Source: Streptomyces sp. NBC_01689 | Lineage (GTDB): Bacteria > Actinomycetota > Actinomycetes > Streptomycetales > Streptomycetaceae | Assembly: GCF_036250675.1 (NCBI RefSeq) | Contig: NZ_CP109592.1 | Coordinates: 7,254,001 to 7,318,000, forward strand | DNA length: 64,000 nucleotides | Direction: 5' to 3' | Shown: in pieces, positions 25,282 to 33,645 of the stretch | How positions within the stretch are numbered: position 1 is the stretch's first letter | Layout: each line of letters opens with the position of its first letter | The notes under the pieces: generated by a model | Databases searched by the model: none | Seen by the model: the letters and a program-made list of their open reading frames with translations, nothing else | What the model was told of the DNA's origin: nothing | Position numbers and translations under genes: made by a program

Positions 25282-25953
25282 TCAGAGGCTGTGGGCGGTG
25301 ATGTCGCCGTAGGCGGTGGTCGCCCGGACGGCCAGGCCCGCTCCGGCGCCCGCGGTGTTCCGGAGGGTGTTGTGGACCCGGCCGTAGCCGGTACCGGCGT
25401 CCAGGGACGCGGAGACGCCGTGGGCCGCGCCGATCGAGATGCCGCCGTGCTCGGTGCGCAGGGTGACCGCGCCGCGCACCGCCTCGGCGACGCGGATGTC
25501 GCCCTGCCGGGTGGTGATCTCGGCGGCGCCGTCCAGGCGGCCGACGGAGACGTCGCCGGCGAGCAGGGTGAGGCGGGCGCTCCCGGCCTCGTCGAGGTCG
25601 ACCGTGGCCTGTCCGCCCTCGAAGACGACGTCGCCGAGCCGTCCGACGCCCCTGAGGTCGGCGCCGGGCGCCTTCGCCTCGATCCGGGAGCCGGCGGGGA
25701 GGTGGACCGTCACGTCGAGGGAGCCGGAAGCGCCGAGGATCCGGTTCTCCGTGGCCGCGGTCTCGATTCGCAGGACCCCGCCGGAGCAGGTGACCTCGGT
25801 CCGCTCGGCGGCCTTGACGTCGCGCCCCCTGGAGGCGTCGAGGGGCAGGATCTCGACCGTGGTGTCGGCCCGGTCGGCGGCGATCAGGCGGACGCGTCCC
25901 GCGGGGATGTCGAGGACGGCCGAGACGGGGGCGGGGGTGTCGAACTTCTGCAT
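25282..25953 (-). CDS. DUF4097 family beta-strand repeat protein
   Basis: A 223-residue protein of short beta-strand repeats (for example RIEAKAPGADLRGVGRLGDV, ARLTLLAGDVSVGRLDGAAEITTRQGDIRVAEAVRGA), as in DUF4097/'putative adhesin' proteins that form a beta-helix. It lacks a signal peptide and membrane segment. Molecular function is unknown. It is divergent from the IS30-HTH/MarR-like regulator, with four TTGCA boxes in the shared promoter region, so the two are probably one regulatory unit. It ends at a strong terminator. Confidence 0.85.
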   Translation of the reverse strand: MQKFDTPAPVSAVLDIPAGRVRLIAADRADTTVEILPLDASRGRDVKAAERTEVTCSGGVLRIETAATENRILGASGSLDVTVHLPAGSRIEAKAPGADLRGVGRLGDVVFEGGQATVDLDEAGSARLTLLAGDVSVGRLDGAAEITTRQGDIRVAEAVRGAVTLRTEHGGISIGAAHGVSASLDAGTGYGRVHNTLRNTAGAGAGLAVRATTAYGDITAHSL

Positions 25954-26017
25954 GGCGCGCTCCTTGTCCTCGGCGCGGGCTTCCGATGCCCGCGCTGTTT
26001 CTGATAGTGGAAACGCT

Positions 26018-26144
26018 ACGTTGCATTAATCGAATCGGCAATAGTGTCGTTGCGCATGACTGTGATAATTACAGGTCAGAGCCGGTATTTCATTGCAATG
26101 ACCTCAAGTGTAATGCAACGTCTGATCGTGGAGGCGTTGCAATG
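26018..26144. promoter_or_regulatory. Four TTGCA operator boxes between DUF4097 and regulator genes
   Basis: Copies of a CRTTGCAWTR motif are at 26019-26028 (CGTTGCATTA), 26091-26100 (CATTGCAATG, a perfect palindrome), 26111-26120 (same as the first, opposite strand) and 26135-26144 (CGTTGCAATG). A degenerate fifth (CGTTGCGCAT) is at 26048-26057. The region is AT-rich compared with its surroundings. It most likely binds the adjacent regulator. Confidence 0.7.
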
Positions 26145-26198
26145 AAATGGAGGTGAACGCTATGCTGGGCCACACCACGGACCACGAAGGAGACCACG

Positions 26199-26981
26199 AT
26201 GCCGGGAGGCAGACTCACCCAGCAGGAGCGGCAGCAGGTGGCACTGGGGCTGGCCGACGGGCTCGCCTACGCGGAGATCGCCAGGCGTCTCGACCGGCCG
26301 ACCTCGACCATCACCCGGGAGGTCATGCGCAACGGTGGTCCGACCGCGTACCGCGCCGATCTCGCCCACCGCGCCACCGAACGCCGCGCCGCCCGCCGCA
26401 GGCAGAGTGCGCCGCAGGGCCCGGAGGCGCCTCCGCAGCGGCATGGGCGGGACCCCGAGGCGGTGCGCGAGTACGAGGAGACGTTCACCACCGTCATCAT
26501 GGCCTCGGGCATGTCCAAGATGATGTCCCGGGTGCTGGCCTGCCTCTGCATCAGCGACTCGGGCAGCCTCACCGCGGCCGAACTCGTCCAGCGCCTCCAG
26601 GTCAGTCCGGCGTCCGTCTCCAAGGCGATCGCGTTCCTGGAGAGCCAGGGCCTCGTCCGCCGTGAGCGCGACGAGCGCCGTCGCGAGCGCTACATCGTCG
26701 ACGACGACATCTGGTACCAGTCGATGATGGCCAGCGCCCGGTCCACCGCCCAGCTCGTCGAGACCACCCGGCAGGGCGTCCAGGTGCTCGGCCCGGGCAC
26801 CCCGGCCGCCACCCGCCTGGAGAACATCTCCCGCTTCCTCGACTTCGTCTCCGAGAGCATCGCCCGCGCCGCCGAACAGGCCCGCGACATCCTCCACGCG
26901 AAGCCCGAACCGCCCGCCGAGCAGCCGGCCCGCCCGGCTTCCGGGGCAGGGGACGAAGGCAAGGGCGGGAGGGAAGCGTAG
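26199..26981 (+). CDS. Regulator with IS30-type HTH plus MarR/GbsR-like domain
   Basis: A 260-residue DNA-binding protein with two HTH modules. Residues 1-60 (RLTQQERQQVALGLADGLAYAEIARRLDRPTSTITREVMRNGG) match the HTH_38 module of IS30 transposases. Residues about 85-175 form a MarR-type winged helix (LTAAELVQRLQVSPASVSKAIAFLESQGLVRRERDERRRERY). A helical part with FLDFVSESIARAAEQARDIL and a Pro/Ala-rich tail follow. There is no transposase catalytic core. It is likely a repressor of the divergent DUF4097 gene and of itself. ATG 26199 has GAAGGAG 6 nt upstream. Confidence 0.85.
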   Translation: MPGGRLTQQERQQVALGLADGLAYAEIARRLDRPTSTITREVMRNGGPTAYRADLAHRATERRAARRRQSAPQGPEAPPQRHGRDPEAVREYEETFTTVIMASGMSKMMSRVLACLCISDSGSLTAAELVQRLQVSPASVSKAIAFLESQGLVRRERDERRRERYIVDDDIWYQSMMASARSTAQLVETTRQGVQVLGPGTPAATRLENISRFLDFVSESIARAAEQARDILHAKPEPPAEQPARPASGAGDEGKGGREA

Positions 26982-27131
26982 GTACGGCGGAGCCGGGCCG
27001 GACGGCCGGGCCCCGGACCCCGGAATCCGGGGCGGGCCACCGGCCCCGGGGTGCCGAGGTGGCTGCCTTCAGCCCCCCGGGTGTCGAGCTGGTCGCGGCC
27101 GGCCGGCTGTACGGTGCGCGTCGCAGGGGGA

Positions 27132-27229
27132 CCGTCAGCCGTCAGCCGTCAGCCGTCAGCCGTCAGCCGTCAGCCGTCAGCCGTCAGCCGTCAGCCGTCA
27201 GCCGTCAGCCGTCAGCCGTCAGCCGTCAG
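27132..27229. repeat. Tandem heptanucleotide repeat, 14 perfect copies
   Basis: CCGTCAG is repeated 14 times without a mismatch, then breaks with CCGCAGG. It lies between the regulator gene and the 3' end of the convergent aminotransferase gene, 38 nt beyond that gene's stop. Open frames through it are artefacts of the repeat. Confidence 0.95.
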
Positions 27230-27267
27230 CCGCAGGGCGGGCGGCGGACGGCGTGCACGCCCCCGTG

Positions 27268-28398
27268 CTACCCCCACACCTCCGTCACCGCGCGCCGGGC
27301 ACCCTCGGGATCCACCGCGTGTCCGGACTCGGCCAGCGCGGTGCCGACGGCGGCGAGAGACGCCTGTACGACGTCCCGCGTCGCGTCGGGACCGTAGTGG
27401 TTGACGCGGATCATCTCCTTCGCCAGCGCGCCCCCGCCCGCGACCAGCGGCAGCGCCGGGTCCGCCGCCAGCGCTCGGGCGACGACCGCCGTCGCGTCCG
27501 CCCCGGCCGGCACGCGCAGGGTCGTCGCGACCGGCGCCGCGTCCCGCGCCCGGTACACATACGGTTCGAGCCCTCCGCCGAGTGCCTCCGCTCCCGCCCG
27601 CGTCGCCGCGGCGGCCGTGGCGTGCCGGTTCATCACCGCGTCGAGACCCTCGGCCTCGATCCGCTCGACACACGCCTCCAGTGCCAGCATCTCCAGCTGG
27701 GCCGGCGCGTGCAGCAGCGCCTTGCGCCCGCCGTCGACCCACCTCTCCTTCCAGTCCAGCAAGGACAGGTAGGACCGCCGCGGTGCCCGGGGGTTCGCGG
27801 CCATCCGCGACCAGGCCCGCTCGCTCACGGACACGGCCGACACACCGGCCGGGCCGCCCATCGCCTTCTGCGCCCCGATCACGCACAGGTCGACTGCCCA
27901 GGCGTCGGGCAGCACCGGCTCCGCGCCGATCGACGCGACGGCGTCCAGGTAGAACAGGGCGCCGTGCTCGCGCACCACCTCGCCGATCTCGGCGACGGGG
28001 TTCGTGTTGCCGGTCGCGGCCTCCGCGTGCACCAGGGAGACGAAGTCGATCGACGGGTGCTCGGCGAAGGCGTCCCGCACCTGAGCGGCCGTCGCCGCGG
28101 CATGGAACGGCACCGCGAGGTCGACGACCGTGGCCCCGCAGTCCCGCAGCCAGTCCCCGAAGGTCTGTCCGTACGGCCCGGTGATCACGTTGAGCGCCGT
28201 GGTGCCGGGCCCGGCGGTGCCGCGGATCGCGCCCTCCAGCGGCAGCAGCGCCTCGCCCTGGGTGATCACGACGTCCTGTTCGGTGGAGAGCAGCCGCGCC
28301 ACGCGGTCCTCGATCGACGCGAAGTGCGCGGCGCTCAGCGGGGCGAGGTCCAGGAAGGGATGGGTCACGGCGTTGCTCTCTTCGCTCACGGGTTCCAA
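27268..28398 (-). CDS. Class V PLP aminotransferase, alanine/serine--glyoxylate type
   Basis: A 376-residue fold-type I PLP enzyme. It has QGEALLPLEGAIRG near the N-terminus, VHAEAATGNTNPVAEIG, the PLP Asp region ALFYLDAVASIG, and the PLP lysine in CVIGAQKAMGGPAGVS, the pattern of the alanine-glyoxylate aminotransferase subgroup. It should act on small amino acids with an oxoacid acceptor; the true donor is unknown. It is divergent from the amino acid ABC importer, which suggests amino-acid nitrogen use. The ATG at 28398 is one choice; a GTG at codon 11 (start VTHPFLDLAPLS) is possible. The heptamer repeat lies just past its stop. Confidence 0.85.
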   Translation of the reverse strand: MEPVSEESNAVTHPFLDLAPLSAAHFASIEDRVARLLSTEQDVVITQGEALLPLEGAIRGTAGPGTTALNVITGPYGQTFGDWLRDCGATVVDLAVPFHAAATAAQVRDAFAEHPSIDFVSLVHAEAATGNTNPVAEIGEVVREHGALFYLDAVASIGAEPVLPDAWAVDLCVIGAQKAMGGPAGVSAVSVSERAWSRMAANPRAPRRSYLSLLDWKERWVDGGRKALLHAPAQLEMLALEACVERIEAEGLDAVMNRHATAAAATRAGAEALGGGLEPYVYRARDAAPVATTLRVPAGADATAVVARALAADPALPLVAGGGALAKEMIRVNHYGPDATRDVVQASLAAVGTALAESGHAVDPEGARRAVTEVWG

Positions 28399-28686
28399 TG
28401 CGCAGCTCCGAGCGTATCCGGCACCCCCGGACGCCCTGGAGCGCGGGCGGTGGCCCCGATGGCGCCGCGGCGGCCACGTCCCGTCCGGCGCCGGCCGCGC
28501 GGCGGCATCCGTGGCGCGTGTGTGCGCCGGGCCGTGACGGGGCAGGTGGGGACGGTGCCGGCCGGTCCACGGCGACCGTCGTACGGACGAGTGGACGGAC
28601 GAGTGACGACGCCGGTCCGGTCAGGGGCCGAACGGTGCGGTCCGGCATGACTTCTCAGGCCGAAAGGTGCACCGACCATCGGATTG
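28399..28686. other. Intergenic region between aminotransferase and ABC importer genes
   Basis: About 290 bp with no supported gene. It carries the start region of the aminotransferase transcript on the left and leads into the importer promoter on the right. Nothing else was recognised. Confidence 0.4.
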
Positions 28687-28716
28687 GTTTGAGTAGGTCA
28701 AACTTTTCCTTATAAT
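28687..28716 (+). promoter_or_regulatory. Promoter with embedded operator of the amino acid importer
   Basis: TTGAGT (28689-28694) and TATAAT (28711-28716) are spaced by 16 nt, a strong vegetative promoter rare in this GC-rich sequence. A perfect inverted repeat GTTTGA-N5-TCAAAC (28687-28703) overlaps the -35 and spacer and is well placed for repression. The GTG start of the first gene is at 28751. Confidence 0.75.
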
Positions 28717-28750
28717 CGGAAGCCTCTGTTCCCCCCACAGGAGGTCCCCC

Positions 28751-29596
28751 GTGAACCCGGTCCCCGGACGCCGTACGCGCATGCTGGCCGCCACCACCGC
28801 GACGGCCGGGCTCCTGCTCGTGGCCGGGTGCTCTTCGGGGGGCGGGGGCAAGACCACCGCCCACGGGGTGCCCCTGGTGAAGGCGGGGCAGCTCACGACG
28901 TGCACCCACCTCCCGTACCCGCCCTTCCAGTCGGAGATCGGCGGCAAGGTGCAGGGCTTCGACGTCTCGCTGATCGACCTGGTCGCCAAGAACCTCGGCG
29001 TGAAGCAGGACATCGTGGACACGCCCTTCGAGAACTTCAAGACGGGCGCCTTCCTCAACTCGGGGCAGTGCGACCTCGCCGCGGCGGGCATGACGATCAC
29101 TCCGGAGCGCAAGAAGAACGTCGACTTCTCGGACCCCTACTTCGAGGCCACCCAGGCCGTCCTGGTCGACAGGAAGAGCGGCATCGACTCCCTCGCGGGT
29201 CTGAAGGCCAAGGGCAAGAAGCTCGGCGCCCAGGCGCAGACCACCGGTGAGGACTACGCGCGCAAGCAGGGCTTCGACCCGGTCTCCTTCGAGTCCTCCG
29301 ACGCCGTGCTCAACGGTCTGCGCACCGGCCAGGTCCAGGCCGTCATCATCGACTACCCGGTCGTCCAGGGCTGGCTGAAGGACAAGGCCAACGCCGCCGC
29401 CTTCAAGGTGGTGGACAACCTCAACACCGGTGAGCAGTACGGGTTCACGGTGAAGAAGGGCAACACCAAGCTCGTCGCCGCCGTCAACACCGCGATCAAG
29501 GACGCGAAGGCGGACGGCACGTACAAGAAGCTGTACGAGAAGTGGATCGGCCCGTACGACGAGAGCGCCGCCACCGCCTCCCCGTCCGCGTCATGA
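28751..29596 (+). CDS. Polar amino acid ABC transporter, substrate-binding lipoprotein
   Basis: A 281-residue family 3 solute-binding protein. The signal peptide ends in the lipobox LVAGC (Cys about 29). The mature domain has [75 protein letters not shown] and [38 protein letters not shown], all typical of glutamate/glutamine/arginine-binding proteins. It should deliver an amino acid to the permease encoded next. GTG 28751 lies 5 nt after AGGAGGT. The stop overlaps the permease ATG (ATGA). Ligand unknown. Confidence 0.93.
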   Translation: MNPVPGRRTRMLAATTATAGLLLVAGCSSGGGGKTTAHGVPLVKAGQLTTCTHLPYPPFQSEIGGKVQGFDVSLIDLVAKNLGVKQDIVDTPFENFKTGAFLNSGQCDLAAAGMTITPERKKNVDFSDPYFEATQAVLVDRKSGIDSLAGLKAKGKKLGAQAQTTGEDYARKQGFDPVSFESSDAVLNGLRTGQVQAVIIDYPVVQGWLKDKANAAAFKVVDNLNTGEQYGFTVKKGNTKLVAAVNTAIKDAKADGTYKKLYEKWIGPYDESAATASPSAS

Positions 29597-30426
29597 GGGG
29601 CGGCGACGCACAGGCACAGCCCCGCAGGTCCGGTCTGACGCGGCGGCAGAAGCGCACGCTCTCGCGTGGCGCCCAGTACGTGCTCTTCGTCGCGGCCGTG
29701 ATCGCCTTCGCGGCCACGGCCGACTGGGGACGGCTGAAGAACCAGTTCGCCCAGTGGGACCTGGTCCGGCAGATGTTCCCGGACGTCATCACGCTGGCGC
29801 TGAAGAACACCGTGCTCTACACGATGTCCGGCTTCGTCGTAGGTCTCGTGCTCGGCATGGTGATCGCCCTGATGAGGCTGTCGCCGGTGGGCCCCTACCG
29901 CTGGGTCGCCGGCATCTACATCGAGATCTTCCGGGGCCTTCCCGCCCTGCTGATCTTCGTCTTCGTGGGTGTCGCCGTGCCGCTGGCCTTCCCGGGCACG
30001 GAGATCCCCGGCGGCACGTACGGCAAGGTGGCGCTGGCCCTCGGTCTGGTCTCGGCGGCGTACATGGCCGAGACCATCCGCGCGGGCATCCAGGCGGTGC
30101 CCAAGGGCCAGATGGAGGCCGCCCGTTCGCTGGGCTTCTCGCACGCGAGGGCCATGGTCTCGATCGTCGTCCCGCAGGCGTTCCGCATCGTGATCCCGCC
30201 GCTCACCAACGAACTGGTCCTGCTCTTCAAGGACTCCTCGCTGGTGCTCTTCCTCGGCGTCACGCTGGAGGAGCGCGAACTCACCAAGTTCGGACGCGAC
30301 CTGGCCAGCCAGACCGCCAACTCCACGCCGATCCTGGTCGCGGGCCTGTGTTATCTGCTGGTCACGATCCCGCTCGGATTCGTCGTCCGCCGTCTCGAGG
30401 CGAAGGCCGGGGAGGCCACCAAGTGA
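29593..30426 (+). CDS. Polar amino acid ABC transporter, permease
   Basis: A 277-residue inner-membrane subunit of the HisMQ type with about five membrane segments. The first is [14 protein letters not shown], and the permease core runs [30 protein letters not shown]. The EAA loop contacting the ATPase is [25 protein letters not shown]. The last part, [12 protein letters not shown], is also typical. ATG 29593 overlaps the previous stop (ATGA) and the stop overlaps the ATPase GTG, so the three genes are coupled. As only one permease is present, it probably works as a homodimer. Confidence 0.93.
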   Translation: MRGGDAQAQPRRSGLTRRQKRTLSRGAQYVLFVAAVIAFAATADWGRLKNQFAQWDLVRQMFPDVITLALKNTVLYTMSGFVVGLVLGMVIALMRLSPVGPYRWVAGIYIEIFRGLPALLIFVFVGVAVPLAFPGTEIPGGTYGKVALALGLVSAAYMAETIRAGIQAVPKGQMEAARSLGFSHARAMVSIVVPQAFRIVIPPLTNELVLLFKDSSLVLFLGVTLEERELTKFGRDLASQTANSTPILVAGLCYLLVTIPLGFVVRRLEAKAGEATK

Positions 30427-31226
30427 GCACGCCGGAGATCCAGGTGAAGGACCTGCACAAGTCCTTCGGTGACAACGAGGTGCTGCGCGGCATCGATCTC
30501 GAGATCGGCTCGGGTGAGGTGGTCTGCGTCATCGGGCCGTCCGGCTCCGGCAAGTCCACGCTGCTGCGCTGCGTGAACCTCCTGGAGGAACCCAGCAGGG
30601 GCCGGGTCGTCGTCGGCGGTACGGAGGTCACGGACCCCGATGTCGACATCGACGCGGTGCGCCGCCGTATCGGCATGGTCTTCCAGCAGTTCAACCTCTT
30701 CCCGCACCTGTCGGTGACCGAGAACCTCACGCTGCCGCAGCGCCGGGTGCTCGGGCGGGACAAGGAGGCGGCGGCGAAGGTGGCCGCGGAGAACCTCCGG
30801 CGGGTGGGCCTGTCGGAGAAGGCGGACGCCTATCCCGCCTCGCTCTCGGGGGGCCAGCAGCAGCGGGTGGCGATCGCCCGCGCGCTCGCCATGGGCCCGG
30901 AGGTGATGCTCTTCGACGAGCCCACCTCCGCCCTGGACCCCGAACTCGTCGGCGACGTGCTCGCGGTGATGCGCAGGCTGGCGAACGAGGGCATGACGAT
31001 GATGGTCGTCACCCACGAGATGACGTTCGCGCGCGAGGTCGCCGACCGGGTGGTCTTCATGGACGGCGGGGTGATCGTCGAGGACGGCACCCCCGAGCAG
31101 GTCATCGGCAACCCGGGCAACGAGCGCACCCGGCACTTCCTCTCCCGGCTGCTGGACCCCGCGATGGCGGACGTCGAGGAGGAGACACCCGACCGGGCTG
31201 ACGGGGAGGGCCGGCGCCCGAACTAG
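30423..31226 (+). CDS. Polar amino acid ABC transporter, ATP-binding protein
   Basis: A 267-residue GlnQ-type ATPase that powers the importer. Walker A is GPSGSGKST (about 38-46), the Q-loop [12 protein letters not shown], the signature LSGGQQQR, and Walker [13 protein letters not shown] with the H-loop in MMVVTHEM. The C-terminal tail of about 20 residues is acidic and extends beyond the usual end. GTG 30423 overlaps the permease stop codon. The next gene, an amidohydrolase, begins 10 nt downstream and is likely in the same operon. Confidence 0.95.
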   Translation: MSTPEIQVKDLHKSFGDNEVLRGIDLEIGSGEVVCVIGPSGSGKSTLLRCVNLLEEPSRGRVVVGGTEVTDPDVDIDAVRRRIGMVFQQFNLFPHLSVTENLTLPQRRVLGRDKEAAAKVAAENLRRVGLSEKADAYPASLSGGQQQRVAIARALAMGPEVMLFDEPTSALDPELVGDVLAVMRRLANEGMTMMVVTHEMTFAREVADRVVFMDGGVIVEDGTPEQVIGNPGNERTRHFLSRLLDPAMADVEEETPDRADGEGRRPN

Positions 31227-31236
31227 GGTGCAGTCC

Positions 31237-32328
31237 ATGAGCGATCAGCCGGTGCTGCACGTGAAGGGGCGGGTGCTCGTCGGGCCCGACGAGGTCCGCG
31301 ACGAACTCTGGGTCGTCGGTGGGAGGATCTCGTACGAGCGCCCCGCCGGCGCCCGTGACGTCCGCCGTGTCGAGGGCTGGGTGCTGCCCGGCCTCGTCGA
31401 CGCGCACTGCCACGTCGGACTCGACCAGCACGGGCCCGTGCCCGACGAGGTCTCCGAGAAGCAGGCGCTGACCGACCGGGACGCGGGCACCCTGCTCGTC
31501 CGCGACGCGGGCTCGCCCTCCGACACCCGCTGGATCGACGACCGCCCCGATCTCCCGAAGATCATCCGCGCGGGCCGGCACATCGCCCGCACCCGCCGGT
31601 ACATCCGCAACTACGCGCACGAGATCGAGCCGGAGGACCTGGTCGCGTACGTCGCCCGGGAGGCCCGGCGCGGCGACGGCTGGGTGAAACTGGTCGGCGA
31701 CTGGATCGACCGCGGCACGGGCGACCTGGGCGCCTGCTGGCCCAGGGACGCCGTCGAGGCCGCGATCGCCGAGGCCCACCGGCTGGGCGCCCGCGTCACC
31801 GCGCACTGCTTCGCCGAGGACTCCCTGCGGGACCTGGTCGAGGCGGGCATCGACTGCGTCGAGCACGCGACCGGGCTGACCGAGGACACCATCCCGCTGT
31901 TCGCCGCGCACGGGGTCGCGATCGTGCCCACCCTCGTGAACATCGCGACCTTCCCGCGGCTCGCCGACGGCGGAGCCGCCAAGTTCCCGCGCTGGTCCGC
32001 GCACATGCGCCGGCTGTACGAGCGCCGGTACGACACCGTGCGCGCCGCCTACGACGCCGGCATCCAGGTCTACGTCGGTACGGACGCGGGCGGCACGCTC
32101 CCGCACGGGCTGGTCGCGGGGGAGGTCGCCGAGCTGGTGACCGCGGGCATCCCCCGGACCGAGGCGCTCTCCGCGACGACCTGGGGCGCCCGGCGATGGC
32201 TCGGCCGGCCGGGGCTCGACGAGGGGGCGCCGGCGGACCTGGTGGTGTACGAGGCGGATCCGCGCGCGGACGTACGGGTGCTGGGCGCTCCGCGTCTGGT
32301 GGTGCTGAACGGGCGGCCCGTCGGCTAG
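31237..32328 (+). CDS. Amidohydrolase family protein
   Basis: A 363-residue metal-dependent hydrolase of the imidazolonepropionase/prolidase-like amidohydrolase group. The metal motif HxH is in VDAHCHVGLDQHG near residue 60; further metal and active-site residues are probably the His in VTAHCFAEDSLRDL and GIDCVEHATGL, and the Asp in YVGTDAGGTLPHG. It should cleave a C-N bond in a cyclic amide or peptide. ATG 31237 is preferred; a GTG at 31228 is the alternative. Being 10 nt after the ABC ATPase gene suggests it processes the imported compound, but this is inferred. Confidence 0.85.
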   Translation: MSDQPVLHVKGRVLVGPDEVRDELWVVGGRISYERPAGARDVRRVEGWVLPGLVDAHCHVGLDQHGPVPDEVSEKQALTDRDAGTLLVRDAGSPSDTRWIDDRPDLPKIIRAGRHIARTRRYIRNYAHEIEPEDLVAYVAREARRGDGWVKLVGDWIDRGTGDLGACWPRDAVEAAIAEAHRLGARVTAHCFAEDSLRDLVEAGIDCVEHATGLTEDTIPLFAAHGVAIVPTLVNIATFPRLADGGAAKFPRWSAHMRRLYERRYDTVRAAYDAGIQVYVGTDAGGTLPHGLVAGEVAELVTAGIPRTEALSATTWGARRWLGRPGLDEGAPADLVVYEADPRADVRVLGAPRLVVLNGRPVG

Positions 32329-32517
32329 TGGGCGGTGACCTGGGTGTTCGGGTCGGCGCGTCCGGGTGTGGGTCGCCGGGCGACTCCCGTGCCGCGGGAT
32401 TCGAATGGATTCACGGATACGCCACGTTGGAGTGAAGTCACGTCAGGTCGCTGCCCGTTCACTCTTAGTACGTAATTCTTTCCGGGTCCCAAGCTTTCTC
32501 TCCTGGGGGTCCCACCC

Positions 32518-33471
32518 TTGAACACCCATTCCTTCCGCATGCCCGCACGCCGGTTCACCGCCACCGCCGCGGCCACCGTCCTCGCCGCCGGTCCGGTGGT
32601 GCTGGCCGGTGCGGGCTCCGCGCACGCCACCGGCTCGAAGGGCCGGGCGAGCGCCGTCGTCCTGCGCACCGGGCTCGACGTGTCCCTGCTCAACAAGACG
32701 GTGAACGTCCCGCTGGCCGTCTCCCTCAACGAGGTGCAGGCGCCGCGGAGCGCCGAAAGCACGGCGCTGACGGCCCGGTTGGACGGTGTGGCGGGCGGCC
32801 GGCCCTTCAGCGTGCTGCGCGCGGAGGCCGCCGGCGCCAAGGCGACGGTGACGCCGACGAAGGCCGAGGCGACCACGAACCTCGCGCACGCCAGGGTCCA
32901 TGTCCCCGGACTCCCGCTGCTCTCCCTGGTCGAGCTCTCGCAGGTCACCTCGACGGCGACCTGCGAGGCGGGCCGGAAGCCGGTCGCCTCGACGAACGTG
33001 CTGGGCGCGGTGACGGTCCTCGGAAAGAGGATCAGGGTCACGGCGGGCGGTCCCTCGGAGGTGAAGGTGCCAGGGGTCGGCGACGTCCGTATCGACTTCT
33101 CCAAGGCGCAGGCCTCGTCCGATACGGCGGCCGCGTCCGCGCTCGTCCTCAAGGTGTCCATCAACCCGTTGAAGCTGAACGTGGCCGAGGTGGAGGGGAC
33201 GCTGACCCTCGCGGGTGTCTCGTGCGAGGCGCCCGCCGCGCCGGTACAGGAGGGCGGCGGGGGCGCGCCCGTCTCCGAGGTGACGCCCCAGGGGGCGCCC
33301 GCGAAGGAGGCGCCGGCGAAGGCGCCCGCGAAGGCGCCCGCGAAGACGGAGGCGGGGTTGGCCGAGACCGGGGGGTCGTCGTCCACGCCGTACGTCGTGG
33401 GGAGTGGGGTGGTGCTGCTGGCCGCGGGTGCGGGGGCGGTCGCCCTGGGGCGACGCCGTACGCGACCCTGA
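32518..33471 (+). CDS. SCO1860-like LAETG-anchored surface protein
   Basis: A 317-residue secreted wall protein. Residues 1-38 form a signal peptide (AATVLAAGPVVLAGAGSAHA). The middle is a beta-rich domain with two Cys (STATCEAG, LAGVSCEA). Residues about 255-280 form a low-complexity A/P/K spacer with APAKAPAKAP repeats, which spans the wall. The C-terminus has LAETG, a hydrophobic helix (VVGSGVVLLAAGAGAVALG) and RRRTRP, a class E sortase signal. Gene order beside ectABCD and cob genes matches S. coelicolor, from memory. TTG 32518 is the longest start; ATG at codon 8 (32539) is possible. Confidence 0.85.
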   Translation: MNTHSFRMPARRFTATAAATVLAAGPVVLAGAGSAHATGSKGRASAVVLRTGLDVSLLNKTVNVPLAVSLNEVQAPRSAESTALTARLDGVAGGRPFSVLRAEAAGAKATVTPTKAEATTNLAHARVHVPGLPLLSLVELSQVTSTATCEAGRKPVASTNVLGAVTVLGKRIRVTAGGPSEVKVPGVGDVRIDFSKAQASSDTAAASALVLKVSINPLKLNVAEVEGTLTLAGVSCEAPAAPVQEGGGGAPVSEVTPQGAPAKEAPAKAPAKAPAKTEAGLAETGGSSSTPYVVGSGVVLLAAGAGAVALGRRRTRP

Positions 33472-33487
33472 CGCGGGGGTTTTCGAC

Positions 33488-33644
33488 GGGTGCGGGTGGG
33501 CGGGGGCTGGTCGCGCAGTTCCCCGCGCCCCTGGGGGACGGGGCTGCGCCCCTGTCCCCGGGAGTCTTCGGGTGCGGGTGGGTGGGGGTTGAGCGTGCGG
33601 TTCCTCGCGCCCCTGGGGGACGGGGTTGCGCCCCTGTCCCTCGG
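33488..33644. repeat. Two tandem copies of a Streptomyces intergenic repeat
   Basis: Two 75-nt copies (33488-33562, 33570-33644), about 85% identical by eye, share a GCGCCCCTGGGGGACGGGG core that can fold. The core TCGCGCAGTTCCCCGCGCCCCT in copy 1 is a dispersed intergenic element common in Streptomyces genomes. The pair fills the gap between the convergent LAETG-protein and cobC genes and may work as a terminator. Confidence 0.75.
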
Positions 33645-33645
33645 G

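Noticed and set aside
26147..26665. 172-codon plus-strand frame starting inside the TTGCA array
   Set aside because: It is out of frame with the regulator gene and gives a repeat-like Arg/Gly/Pro product; the regulator frame has clear HTH motifs.
27132..27229. CRISPR array
   Set aside because: Units are 7 bp with no spacers; it is a simple tandem repeat.
27059..27397. Frames encoding SRQPSAV repeats
   Set aside because: Created by the CCGTCAG tandem repeat, whose 7-nt unit repeats as a 7-residue peptide every 21 nt; no start site or family support.
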